Notes: generated from the sequence alone by a model not told the origin. A DNA stretch of 64,000 nucleotides from Oceanobacillus piezotolerans (GCF_003665065.1 NZ_RCHR01000001.1:682001-746000); one strand, 5' to 3'. Numbered from the stretch's first letter, positions 45,860-54,057 are shown. Made by a program: numbers and translations.

Positions 45860-46627
45860 TTATTCATAGGTTAAAAATCTAATAAAATTTGGAACTCTTT
45901 CTTTAAATGTAGAATAATTGTGTTCTCCATTTACAACAATGTCAAACATCGCTTTAACACCTTTAGCTGTTACAATCTCGTAAACTCTTCTATTTGAATG
46001 TAAAAACAACTCGCTAACCTCATCTTTTTTCCCTGATTCCTTTGTTCCGCAGTCAAAGTAAACTCTATCCAAAGATGTTAAATCGCTGTTTTGTAGTAGC
46101 TTTTCAATTTCTTCTTGATTTCGATAAAAAGCAGATGAGATAGCAGCAACCCGTTTAAAAATATTTGGATAACAACTTGCTGCATAAGTTGAAATAAGCG
46201 CCCCTAACGATACTCCTGCCATATAGGTTTGAGTGGGATCAGTACGATATTTTTTATCTATCATTGGCTTTAGTTCATTCACTATGAAACTCACATATTC
46301 TTTTCCTTTTCCACCAAGCGGTCTTGTATCACCTATGAGCTTCTTGCTAAAATCACCATTAATCCACGGACAGTATTCGTAAATTCTATGGTTATTTTCA
46401 GTGTTTTGATCGATTGCTATAACAATGATGTCCGCTTTTATTACTTCCAAATGTTTATGAAGTTCCAAGGAAACTCCTCCTATTGCACCTTCATTATTAA
46501 AAACATTTTGTCCATCGTGCATATATAAAACTGGATACCTCAAACTTACCTTGTTATAGTTCTTAGGTAAATAAACCCGTATATTCCTTTCTTGCTCAAA
46601 CAAAGGAACTTTAAACTCCTTCAACAT
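45860..46627 (-). CDS. Esterase of the Fes/IroE-like alpha/beta-hydrolase group
   Basis: 255 residues from the ATG at 46627, which follows AAAGGA. It has the putative-esterase (PF00756-like) pattern: RNIRVYLPKNYNK, YPVLYMHDGQNVFN, the nucleophile elbow AGVSLGALIS near residue 145, an Asp in FDCGTKESGKKDE and the His in NGEHNYSTF. No signal peptide, so it is cytoplasmic. Relatives hydrolyse siderophore esters or acyl esters. The substrate is unknown and no siderophore genes are adjacent. The upstream six codons in frame lack a site. Confidence 0.82.
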   Translation of the reverse strand: MLKEFKVPLFEQERNIRVYLPKNYNKVSLRYPVLYMHDGQNVFNNEGAIGGVSLELHKHLEVIKADIIVIAIDQNTENNHRIYEYCPWINGDFSKKLIGDTRPLGGKGKEYVSFIVNELKPMIDKKYRTDPTQTYMAGVSLGALISTYAASCYPNIFKRVAAISSAFYRNQEEIEKLLQNSDLTSLDRVYFDCGTKESGKKDEVSELFLHSNRRVYEIVTAKGVKAMFDIVVNGEHNYSTFKERVPNFIRFLTYE

Positions 46628-46752
46628 CAGAACACATCCTTTCAATACAAAGCAAATACTATGGATATTTAATCAAAATATCCGAGTACTCAGAAGAACA
46701 TTATTTTACAGTCTGCTTATTTGTTTTAAAGTTCACGATAGCATAATAAGAT

Positions 46753-47430
46753 TTAATATTGGTTGCCTAATTTTTCTACAACTAAAGGAATTTCCGCCAA
46801 ATCTTCCACTATAAAATCGGCTTTTACATTATCCCACTGATAGTCTTTTTTCCAAACACCTTTCATTCCTACGTGTTGAGCAGCCTTTACATCTTTTTCT
46901 GGGTGGTCGCCAACAAAAATACTTTCAGACGGTAAAACATTAAGTTGATCTAAGGCTTTAAGAAAGATCTGTGGTTCGGGCTTTTTTGCTCCCTCCCATT
47001 CGGATATAAGAATTGCTTTAAAGTATTGTTCAATACCTAAAGCCCTAATATTATTCATTTGAAACTGCCCTTTTCCGTTAGTAATTATTCCAAGAACAAT
47101 GTTATTATTCATTAATTTATCTAACGTACTAATAAGGTTAGAGAAAGGAATACAACTATATTGAAACTGACTGATATAGTCTTGTAATAATTCATCCCAT
47201 GTCAAACCTGTAATATCAAATTCATCCACTAACTGTTGATACACTTTATCCTTCCAAACATAACCCCTTTTTTCTAGTTCAATAAACCTTGTTATGTATT
47301 TTTTCTTTGGTATGTGATTTAACCACTTATTTAGTTGTTGGTATTGATTTTCTATAAAAACTCTTACTGAAGCATCTCGGTTTAACAAAGTTCCATCTAA
47401 GTCAAATACAACAGCTTTTATAATATTCAT
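46753..47430 (-). CDS. HAD-superfamily phosphatase
   Basis: A 225-residue HAD hydrolase. Motif I is VVFDLDGTLLN (nucleophile Asp at about residue 10), followed by a helical cap and motif II ILGIITNGKG. The motif III lysine lies in WEGAKKPEPQIF and motif IV is ESIFVGDHPEKDVKAA. The subfamily I cap between motifs I and II fits phosphoglycolate-phosphatase or YjjG-like enzymes acting on small phosphates. Single gene; substrate unknown. Confidence 0.88.
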   Translation of the reverse strand: MNIIKAVVFDLDGTLLNRDASVRVFIENQYQQLNKWLNHIPKKKYITRFIELEKRGYVWKDKVYQQLVDEFDITGLTWDELLQDYISQFQYSCIPFSNLISTLDKLMNNNIVLGIITNGKGQFQMNNIRALGIEQYFKAILISEWEGAKKPEPQIFLKALDQLNVLPSESIFVGDHPEKDVKAAQHVGMKGVWKKDYQWDNVKADFIVEDLAEIPLVVEKLGNQY

Positions 47431-47905
47431 CCACTCCCCTAAAAATGCTCGTAAGTTGGAATTAAAACCACAAGGCTTTTTTCATTTATGGCAGCCTCAA
47501 GAAAAATAAGAGATTATTCTCTCTAGACTATTAATCCTATATCAGAATCGCACCCATTAGTACAAAATTTATACAAATTACGAACTACTAATCCCACTCT
47601 TGTCCATGTCATATTGGTATTTTATGCATAAACTAAATTAACCACCACAGCTTCATATTTATACCTCCTATTGGACACTCTTTATATTGGGTGTCCTTTA
47701 ATTCATAATAAAGTCCATTTATTAATTTCTCTTACGTCACTTCTATTTTCGACTATTTTTTTAAAACTTAACTCTACTTCTACTGAATATTAGGTAAATA
47801 CTTTTAATTCACTCTCTAATTAACTAAATATTTCTCTTTTGTCTATTACGAAAAAGAACCCTATTACATAACATGTACTGTAGTGATGGAAAGGTGGTGA
47901 ACTTA
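47431..47905. other. Spacer with a seven-codon peptide frame
   Basis: No normal gene. On the minus strand a strong AGGAGG site precedes the ATG at 47656, which encodes only MKLWWLI before TAG (47633). A small hairpin GGACAC/GTGTCC lies just upstream. This may be a truncated small-protein gene or a leader peptide. The YjcZ promoter lies at the right end. Confidence 0.35.
47848..47874 (+). promoter_or_regulatory. Candidate sigma-K-like promoter of the YjcZ gene
   Basis: ACG, about 15 nt, then ACATAACAT resembles mACm / gCATAnnnT. It lies about 30 nt upstream of the small sporulation gene. Confidence 0.35.
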
Positions 47906-48025
47906 ATGAGCTCTGAATACGGTGGCGGTTATGACGGAGGAATGAAAATGAATTTTGCCTTAATCGTTGTTTTATTTATCCTGTTAATTATTGTTGGCGT
48001 ATCCTTCGTTCATAAGGGGTACTAG
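47906..48025 (+). CDS. YjcZ-family sporulation protein, 39 residues
   Basis: A tiny plus-strand gene below usual length cutoffs. The product opens MSSEYGGGYDGGMKM and continues with one transmembrane helix (NFALIVVLFILLIIVGVSF), ending VHKGY. The Tyr/Gly-rich head and this helix are the signature of YjcZ/SscA-type small spore proteins, which are often present in many copies in bacilli. AAGGTGGTG precedes the ATG. Confidence 0.88.
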   Translation: MSSEYGGGYDGGMKMNFALIVVLFILLIIVGVSFVHKGY

Positions 48026-48247
48026 TTTTTTCGTGGGATAGTCTTAATGTTTGATAGTCCTACAACTACCACACTCTAATAATTCCTCCTTACAGTAGGG
48101 TACCGGGAACTTCACTTTTTCCGGACCCTTTTTCTTTTGGAATCCTTTTTTCTCAATTACATTTTCTGCATAATTTTTTTCAATAGTGAAAAAAGCTGAT
48201 GGATATACTCTCATAAGATTCCAAACAAATCTTTGGGTTTTCCAGAA

Positions 48248-48298
48248 GAAAAGGCGCTCAACTTCTAGGGTCACCTTGTTAAACTTTTTACACCCAAT
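48248..48298. repeat. Dispersed palindromic element, type B
   Basis: GAAAAGGCGCTCAACTTCTA then GGGTCACCTTGTTAAACTTT and TTACACCC. It shares layout and the preceding TTTTCCAGA with the copy at 54860-54924. Confidence 0.65.
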
Positions 48299-48382
48299 GG
48301 TGAAAAATCTAATTTTCTAAGATAGATACAAATTCCATGCACTAGCAACTTTTATACATTAAAATATTCCTACATTTTTACT

Positions 48383-48460
48383 CTATGGAATAGTAGACTT
48401 ACAAGGCGTTTTTATCGCATTTGAATAGGAAGAACAAACTACTAAATAAGTAAAACTCAT
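48383..48460 (-). pseudogene. Remnant of a paralogue of the secreted protein at 50302
   Basis: The minus strand reads MSFTYLVVCSSYSNAIKTPC then soon stops. It aligns with the signal-peptide end of the gene at 50302-50757 (FSFLVICPSYSNAITMPC). It is a truncated duplicate. Confidence 0.55.
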
Positions 48461-48606
48461 ATCTCCATCGTGTTAGGTTAAATTTTTAACACGATGGACT
48501 GTGTCTTTTTTAGTTGAAGGTAAGACACCTGATTTTCTCTTCTTATATCTATCTAAATTCTTTTCTCTTATACTTTAATAGGATGATTAAGGATAAAGAT
48601 TTTATC

Positions 48607-49332
48607 TCAAACACCACGTTTATTCCCCCATATATAAGTGTGAAGTTGTGGCAATACCCGGACATCGTTCAATTCTGCATTATTCATTACAAGATCAACC
48701 AATCGTTCGTATTTTTTGAGCAGATATGGTAACAACTTCTCTTGTTCTCCTGTTTCCAAGTCATCATTACCGACTTGAAGAAACAATTTCACATCAGGAT
48801 ACCTTTTGTGTATGTTGATGGCATATTGCATATCTTCTTCTCCAAAGATGACAACCTTTAAACTGAAATCACCCTGTTGTTCTTCCTTTAATGAACTGAT
48901 AATAAAATCCAATGTTTCAAAATTTGTAGTCATTCCAGAGCTTGGTGGCTTAGGCGAAATCGTTAGATCATCTATCTTTGTAAACCATTGCTGCCATCTG
49001 CTACCTTGTGTTTCCAATGCAACCTTCACCTGATTTTCATGAAGTAGATCTACCAATGCATTCAATTGAACCAATAATCCTGGATTGCCTCCAGAGATGG
49101 TAACATGTTGAAATCGTCCGCCACCCTTTTCAAATAAGGCATCCACTATTTTCTGCGGTTCCATCATTTGAATGGATTCCTTTTCTGAACCGTCCCAGGT
49201 GAATTTCGAATCACACCACGAGCAAGAATAGTCACAGCCAGCTGTTCTGACAAACATCGTTTTTTGGCCAATGACCATCCCCTCCCCTTGAATAGTTGGA
49301 CCAAAGATTTCAAGTACAGGTATTTTTCTCAT
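48607..49332 (-). CDS. queE: 7-carboxy-7-deazaguanine synthase (radical SAM)
   Basis: A 241-residue radical SAM enzyme that converts 6-carboxy-5,6,7,8-tetrahydropterin to 7-carboxy-7-deazaguanine, the ring-contraction step of queuosine synthesis. The cluster motif is AGCDYSCSWCDSKFTW (CxxxxxCxxC type near residue 30), preceded by EIFGPTIQGEG and followed by VTISGGNPGL. The ATG at 49332 overlaps the queD stop (ATGA). The product of QueD is its substrate. In B. subtilis queC, queD, queE and queF form one operon; here only queD and queE are present. Confidence 0.95.
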   Translation of the reverse strand: MRKIPVLEIFGPTIQGEGMVIGQKTMFVRTAGCDYSCSWCDSKFTWDGSEKESIQMMEPQKIVDALFEKGGGRFQHVTISGGNPGLLVQLNALVDLLHENQVKVALETQGSRWQQWFTKIDDLTISPKPPSSGMTTNFETLDFIISSLKEEQQGDFSLKVVIFGEEDMQYAINIHKRYPDVKLFLQVGNDDLETGEQEKLLPYLLKKYERLVDLVMNNAELNDVRVLPQLHTYIWGNKRGV

Positions 49333-49763
49333 AATGTTTTCCCCTTTGGTCGGTAAATACAATAGCTCGTGGGTGTTTCCCTTAAATATACCTGAATGCA
49401 AGTCGGCTTATTTGATAGGGTGTTTAGGTATTCCTGAATGATTTCATATATAGTTCGGGCAACCACTTCTGTTGTCGGAAAATATTCAGCGTCTAGGTCG
49501 GAGAATTTGGTGTCTTCATTCATTACACGATGATCAAATCTCTTATGAATTAAATCTTTTACTTTTTTAAAATTAACTAAAAAGCCTGTGTGATTAAGCT
49601 CGTCTCCAGCAATGGTGACATTTGTAAAATAAGTGTGCCCATGCATATTTTGACATTTCCCAGCATCCCCATGTGGTATATAATGTGCTGCGGCAAACTG
49701 AAAATCTTTATTTAATTCATATGCATAGGGATGTTCTGTTACTGGATAAATCTGTTGAATCAT
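49329..49763 (-). CDS. queD: 6-carboxytetrahydropterin synthase
   Basis: A 144-residue tunnelling-fold enzyme that makes 6-carboxytetrahydropterin from dihydroneopterin triphosphate. Zinc histidines are in FAAAHYIPH and the CQNMHGHTY motif (C, H, H), with the catalytic histidine region FDHRVMNED and a final glutamate in TEVVARTIYE. AAGGAG precedes its ATG. It is the first gene after the preQ1-I riboswitch and its terminator, so it is turned down when the queuosine precursor preQ1 is plentiful. Confidence 0.95.
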   Translation of the reverse strand: MIQQIYPVTEHPYAYELNKDFQFAAAHYIPHGDAGKCQNMHGHTYFTNVTIAGDELNHTGFLVNFKKVKDLIHKRFDHRVMNEDTKFSDLDAEYFPTTEVVARTIYEIIQEYLNTLSNKPTCIQVYLRETPTSYCIYRPKGKTL

Positions 49764-49813
49764 GAATTATCACTCCTTCGTTTTTTTGTATCTTTAGGAG
49801 CTTGTATCCATCC

Positions 49814-49848
49814 AAATAAAAAAAGACAACACCAAGAAGATGCTGTTC
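49814..49848 (-). terminator. Expression-platform terminator of the preQ1 riboswitch
   Basis: On the minus strand GAACAGCA and TGTTGTC pair (one mismatch or bulge), followed by TTTTTTTATTT. It lies directly downstream of the aptamer and 50 nt before queD. Confidence 0.7.
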
Positions 49849-49853
49849 TAGCT

Positions 49854-49891
49854 CCTTAGTTTTTTATAGAGGGATGGAATTTCGAACCTCT
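49854..49891 (-). ncRNA. preQ1-I riboswitch aptamer
   Basis: On the minus strand AGAGGTTCGAAATTCCATC then CCTCTATAAAAAACTAAGG. This matches the B. subtilis queC-operon aptamer in the P1 stem (AGAGG/CCTCT), the loop C, and the A-rich tail TATAAAAAACTAAGG that forms the pseudoknot. It is about 90 nt upstream of queD. Confidence 0.95.
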
Positions 49892-50244
49892 CCTGCCAAT
49901 ACGCAGATTCTGTTATTCACTTACAATATCACTTTAACATATCTTTTATTTTAGATTAAAGGATATATGTCAACATTTCATAAGGAAACATGATAACTGA
50001 AGAGCTTCTCGTTTTGCAGCAGTTAGCACAACAGAGGAGTATGTAGTGCTAGAATCTAATTTTTAACTCCACTAAAATAGTTAAAATATTTAAGAAACCA
50101 CTCACTCAGTCATTCCTTAGTTTTTACAAAGGGTGTTTTGCAATATATCTTTAGTATTGATGAATTGGTGATAAGGTCACTCCTGAAGTTCTTGTTGAAA
50201 TTGCCAACTCCTTTCAAACAGAGTTATAGAAGTATATTTATTGA
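49892..50244. other. Spacer upstream of the riboswitch
   Basis: It contains the promoter of the que unit. A plus-strand remnant at about 50164-50230 reads GDKVTPEVLVEIANSFQTEL then stops, bounded by a stop upstream; it is not a gene. Confidence 0.4.
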
Positions 50245-50272
50245 AAAGCTAAGGAGCTTCTGAGCTCCTTTT
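50245..50272. terminator. Bidirectional terminator
   Basis: AAAGCTAAGGAGCT, TCTG, AGCTCCTTTTTCC. GGAGCT/AGCTCC stem with T runs on both strands; it ends the secreted-protein gene. Confidence 0.65.
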
Positions 50273-50301
50273 TCCTCTGTACTTAGCCCGTTAGTTCGAT
50301 T

Positions 50302-50757
50302 TTATTTACAATGTTTTATATTACTTTCCAATATACTCGGACCTAATTTTTCGGTTTTAGAATTGGATAGTCGTACCTGAACTATTCCTTTTTCAGCTAT
50401 TTCCGCTGTAATATCATCAATTCTTCCGGCCCAAGTTGGACTATCTTGTGCAGGCGAAGGATACAACTTGAACCGCCAACTAATTTCTTCAGATATGAAT
50501 GCAAAGCCTTCGTAACTATCGTAATTTCCATAGTATGATGGCTCAGGAAGATGAACTCCAAGAATGCTTATATTTGTTCTTGCAAAACTAGGTGGAAGTA
50601 ATTGAACTTTATAAACCAAAGCTACACCCTTTGCGTTTTTCAGTTCTTTATCAATCGGGTTTAAAACCATACTACAAGGCATCGTTATCGCATTTGAATA
50701 TGAGGGACAAATTACTAAAAAAGAGAAAATAAGTAAAAAAGATAAAAGTTGTTTCAT
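50302..50757 (-). CDS. Secreted protein, unknown
   Basis: A 151-residue protein with a cleavable signal peptide (MKQLLSFLLIFSFLVICPSY, likely cut after SNA). The mature part has beta-rich sequence (GVALVYKVQLLPPSF, GFAFISEEISWRFKLYPSP, DDITAEIAEKGIVQVRLSN). No lipobox, so it is probably exported free. I do not recognise the family. A fragment of a paralogue lies at 48383-48460, so the gene was once duplicated. Confidence 0.65.
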   Translation of the reverse strand: MKQLLSFLLIFSFLVICPSYSNAITMPCSMVLNPIDKELKNAKGVALVYKVQLLPPSFARTNISILGVHLPEPSYYGNYDSYEGFAFISEEISWRFKLYPSPAQDSPTWAGRIDDITAEIAEKGIVQVRLSNSKTEKLGPSILESNIKHCK

Positions 50758-51065
50758 ATTACACCTCTTACATTCTTTTTTATAAATTTGCCCTTATTTT
50801 GTTCTAAATATTAGATAGTCCTTATTCTACCAACCAGCCTCTTTAGTACAATAACTTCTATGTACAATAGCGTTAATCAGTTACGATTTAACGCTCGTAC
50901 AGTTATTCGTTGGTCGTCTGCATCGCCTATTTCAGTTAACCCTCTTGTTCATTTCCTTCTTTTGGTGAAAGACCGTGTCTAATATGTTTATAATATAATA
51001 GTTTTCAATTTAACCCGAGTTAATATAAGCTAAACAAATCTGCTCTATTCTCTAATAGTTAATTA

Positions 51066-51359
51066 CTATCCCCATTCATCAGCTTTTTCGTATACAAACC
51101 ACTTATAATTCATCATTGAATAATATTCTTGAACAGCGATATAATCTTTTTTACTAGTTGTAATTATATATGTATTGCTTCCCCTATAGTTAATATCCTC
51201 AATTTCATCTTTATTGAATAAAATAGATATTCCCGGGTCATTTATAATACTGTCTTCTGTTATCTTTTTTAATATATTATAGGGACTAAATAATGAAACA
51301 AGTAGCATTAAAATAATCGTACAAATAGCTGTTAATAACACTAGCTTTAGTCTGTTCAT
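51066..51359 (-). CDS. Membrane-anchored small protein, unknown
   Basis: 97 residues from the ATG at 51359, which follows GGAGGTG. One N-terminal transmembrane or signal-anchor helix (LVLLTAICTIILMLLVSLF) and a soluble domain (NIINDPGISILF-like start, then YIITTSKKDYIAVQEYYSMM, ending KADEWG). The function is unknown. An almost perfect 35-bp palindrome lies 17 bp upstream of the start, before the ribosome binding site. Confidence 0.65.
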   Translation of the reverse strand: MNRLKLVLLTAICTIILMLLVSLFSPYNILKKITEDSIINDPGISILFNKDEIEDINYRGSNTYIITTSKKDYIAVQEYYSMMNYKWFVYEKADEWG

Positions 51360-51376
51360 AATAACACCTCCACTTT

Positions 51377-51411
51377 TGAATATATACATAGATATTCTAT
51401 GTATATATTCA
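51377..51411. promoter_or_regulatory. 35-bp near-perfect palindrome
   Basis: TGAATATATACATAGAT, a central A, then TTCTATGTATATATTCA; 16 of 17 arm positions are complementary. It sits just upstream of the ribosome binding site of the gene at 51066-51359. It may be an operator (PadR-like sites contain ATGT..ACAT arms) or a 5' RNA hairpin. Confidence 0.55.
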
Positions 51412-51491
51412 TGCTGTAATACAGATCATTTAAACTCAATATATGAAAAAAGCGACTAGCATGTTGATCAATGCATCTATTATTTTTATTT

Positions 51492-51917
51492 TTATTCAAC
51501 AACAAGTAATTCTTTTAGTCTTATTGTATCTTGAGAGGAAATGATATAGACAACTTCTTCGTGACCAATAAACGTTACTATACTTTCTTCTCTTTCGTTA
51601 TCGAATACAAGGTGTAATCCATGAGTATCACCATTTTCGTATTGAACCAATATGTCGTAATCGGGTTTTTCATTTTTCACATCCACTTTTTGATATATTA
51701 CATTTGTATTTTTTAGGATATTTCCAAAACTCGCCACTTCCTCTGTTTGGTCAATTGAGTCAAAATAATTTTCATTTAATCCTCCATAACCATTAGAGTT
51801 GGATATTGAAATCTTAGATACATTATCAAATAATCTAAGCTCTTTATTTAATGATTGACAAGCCATTAAGGTAGTACCGCAAAAGACTATAAGTAATAAC
51901 AACATTAATTTCTTCAT
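51492..51917 (-). CDS. Lipoprotein, unknown
   Basis: A 141-residue lipoprotein with the signal KKLMLLLLIVFCGTTLMAC (lipobox LMAC, Cys at about residue 20). The mature domain is beta-rich (KISISNSNGYGGLN, YDILVQYENGDTHGLHLVF, VTFIGHEEVVYIISSQDT). It should sit on the outer face of the membrane. AGGAGGTG precedes the ATG. No named family is recognised. Confidence 0.7.
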   Translation of the reverse strand: MKKLMLLLLIVFCGTTLMACQSLNKELRLFDNVSKISISNSNGYGGLNENYFDSIDQTEEVASFGNILKNTNVIYQKVDVKNEKPDYDILVQYENGDTHGLHLVFDNEREESIVTFIGHEEVVYIISSQDTIRLKELLVVE

Positions 51918-52797
51918 GCAATATCACCTCCTACTCAAACATTTGCTTTTAAGGCGGCCTTAATACATAAAGCGAATAACTCATTTCTACTGATGTATGA
52001 ATCCTTAAACAAAGCTGTTTTCTGACCCTTTAGAAGCACCTTATGATTATTTTTAAATTAAACTTAACACATTATATATCGTATTACAATAAGTTTTTAA
52101 TACAAAGCAATAAATAGTTGTTGCTACTTAATTCTTCTGTATATTGTTTTTATGAATGAAGAAAGAAACGCTTTATTATTTTAGCTAAGTCTTATTTTCT
52201 CCTTGGTATAATAAGTGATTGAAATATTGTTAACATTCTATCTATAAAATTTATTACAGCTCTATAAACTATTTATGTTTTCATGTTGCAGATGATCGTA
52301 TTTAACTATTATGGAATAGTAAATGATTGGTTATTGCAAATACGGTGAGAAAACCTACTTTTAGTATTGGTATGGATCATTAACTTTAACTTCTACTCCC
52401 AATTCTTCTAGGATTCTCTTTTAGCAGCCTTTTCAGGTATCTCACCTTTCTTTATTCCGCTACCTATAATTACAAAGTATACAGAATCTTCCCTAACCCT
52501 TTTAATCAGTATTTCATATAAAAACTAGCGAACTTCTATTTCTACCTACATCTCCCTTTGAATTCCTAATTAATCATAGCTCTCTCTCTATTTTGAAATC
52601 GGCACCTTATAAAAGGTTCGCACCTATTTACTAGAAAAAGTACACATTTTTTTAAAAATTATTGATTTAGGATGAATGTCATAAATTTGCTTTTAAAATC
52701 AAATCTTTCTCTTATTACTATATTATGTTAGACTTAATATCTACGGACTATTTCGACTTTTCTTAGTCACCTCCATATTAGGGAAGGAGTATAAGAA
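51918..52797. other. Long spacer with a NUDIX remnant
   Basis: 880 bp without an intact gene. 52361-52526 is a broken NUDIX gene. The rest is AT-rich and featureless; the promoter of the plus-strand receiver-domain gene is presumably at the right end. Confidence 0.5.
52361..52526 (-). pseudogene. NUDIX hydrolase fragment, frameshifted
   Basis: The minus strand reads RVREDSVYFVIIGSGIKKGE and EIPEKAAKRES-stop in one frame, with ILEELGVEVKVNDPYQY in another. Joined, this is a Nudix box (Gx5Ex7RE.LEELGV) with one indel near 52418. The N-terminus is also truncated by a stop upstream. Confidence 0.65.
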
Positions 52798-53169
52798 ATG
52801 AATAGAATCAGCGTTTTCCTGGATGATTATCGAAAAGCACCCGATGGCTATGTGTTAGCCGAGACTATTGACGAGTGTATAAAACTCTTGCAAAACTTTC
52901 AAATTGAACATCTCTCCTTGGACCACGACTTACTAAATAGAACGAGAAATGGTTTTATGCTCGTTCAAATAATGGTTAAAGAAAATCTATTTGCAAATCG
53001 CATTACTATTCACTCTGCCAATTCAGTCGGTGGTAAAGCTATGTACAACTGTTTGAAACAAGCACAACGAGATTTTACTATGCCCACTGACATTATTGTA
53101 TCCTTAAGACCACTGCCCCTTAATTTCTTTCCGCCAAAGGCTCTGCAACATTATTTAGAAATACGGTAA
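52798..53169 (+). CDS. Cyclic-phosphate-processing receiver-domain protein
   Basis: A 123-residue stand-alone protein whose motifs FLDDYRKAPDGYVLA and HLSLDHDLL resemble the cyclic-phosphate processing receiver domain, a CheY-like fold with extra acidic and histidine residues predicted to act on RNA or nucleotide cyclic phosphates. No kinase or RNA-repair gene is adjacent, so its substrate is open. GGAAGGAG precedes the ATG and a strong terminator follows, marking a single-gene unit. Confidence 0.75.
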   Translation: MNRISVFLDDYRKAPDGYVLAETIDECIKLLQNFQIEHLSLDHDLLNRTRNGFMLVQIMVKENLFANRITIHSANSVGGKAMYNCLKQAQRDFTMPTDIIVSLRPLPLNFFPPKALQHYLEIR

Positions 53170-53225
53170 AACTGCAGCTTTTGAATAAAATTTGTTCCCA
53201 AAACTTGGATTTACACTAAATATAA

Positions 53226-53268
53226 AGACCCCATTTTGAAAAAAGATTAATCAAATTGGGGTCTTTTA
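53226..53268 (+). terminator. Intrinsic terminator
   Basis: AGACCCCATTTTG, an AT-rich loop, CAAATTGGGGTCT then TTTT, 57 nt after the receiver-domain gene. Confidence 0.8.
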
Positions 53269-53454
53269 AAAGTTTTTCTTTTATAAAAAGGTTGATTATT
53301 TTAGTAATCCCATTTCCGCAATCGCACGCGATTGTGGAATTAAGAACTTTAATATATAAGGAATGAAAGGATGATTTTACACATAACGAGATGAAATTAT
53401 CTTTTTTGTGGTCTTTCTAAAAGTAACAAAATAAAACAACTACTTAAACACTCT

Positions 53455-53859
53455 TTACTTTTCGGATTCAGTGATTTCATCAATAACAACATATAATTCT
53501 GGCGAGAATTGTTGGAGATGTGTATCAGAATAGGCAAATATAAATGAATTTGTTGAAGAAACTACATAATCCTCTAGGATCTCATTACTAACTATATAAT
53601 CTGCTCTTTCTAGATCAATCTCATTAAGAATATATACATAAACTTTGTTATCTTTTAATTCATATATTCTTTGTTCTTTAGCAAAATCCAGTTTATTTTC
53701 ATTTTCAATTGGTTTAGACGTTATTGATATATCATTTTTAATGAACAGTTTTTCTAAACCCACCAAAGTGTTATACTCATCTTTTTGTAAAAACATTACC
53801 ACAATAACTATAAAGGAGAATATCATTAAAATTATGATTGTTTTTAGACCTTCCCTCAA
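53455..53859 (-). CDS. Membrane-anchored protein, unknown
   Basis: 134 residues from TTG 53859, which follows GGGGAGG. One N-terminal hydrophobic helix (TIIILMIFSFIVIVVMFL) and a soluble, Glu/Ile-rich domain (LEKLFIKNDISITSKPIENE, YVYILNEIDLERADYIVSN, LQQFSPELYVVIDEI). The topology suggests an extracellular domain tethered to the membrane. No recognised family. Confidence 0.6.
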   Translation of the reverse strand: MREGLKTIIILMIFSFIVIVVMFLQKDEYNTLVGLEKLFIKNDISITSKPIENENKLDFAKEQRIYELKDNKVYVYILNEIDLERADYIVSNEILEDYVVSSTNSFIFAYSDTHLQQFSPELYVVIDEITESEK

Positions 53860-53949
53860 TTTAGCAACCTCCCCGTACTGATCCTTCCTTTATTACAAGT
53901 AACTCCTTAGTATCTCTTACTTTATTGATGGAAACTTTATCATTCTGCT

Positions 53950-54057
53950 TTATAGCAGTATGGACCCGAAATTAGCTCCGCCGTCAATATCCAAACTCGA
54001 AGTTTGGAAAATATCTTTATCCTCTGCAATATCATAATAGGTGAATTGAGTTTTCAC
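53950..54057 (-). CDS. Possible 35-residue protein or truncated gene
   Basis: GTG 54057 follows a strong GGAGGCGAG site and reads MKTQFTYYDIAEDKDIFQT and on to DIDGGANFGSILL. Good initiation signals but very short. It may be the intact start of a gene whose body was deleted. Confidence 0.35.
   Translation of the reverse strand: MKTQFTYYDIAEDKDIFQTSSLDIDGGANFGSILL

Larger units (their letters stand above)
48026..48606. other. Spacer with repeat and gene remnant
   Basis: It holds a dispersed element (48248-48298) and a decayed copy of a secreted-protein gene (48383-48460). A minus-strand open frame at 48044-48274 runs into the repeat, lacks a binding site and is not called. Confidence 0.45.

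Noticed and set aside
48044..48274. Minus-strand 76-codon frame ending in a Cys-containing tail
   Set aside because: It starts inside a dispersed repeat, has no ribosome binding site, and its only internal ATG also lacks one; composition is not convincing.
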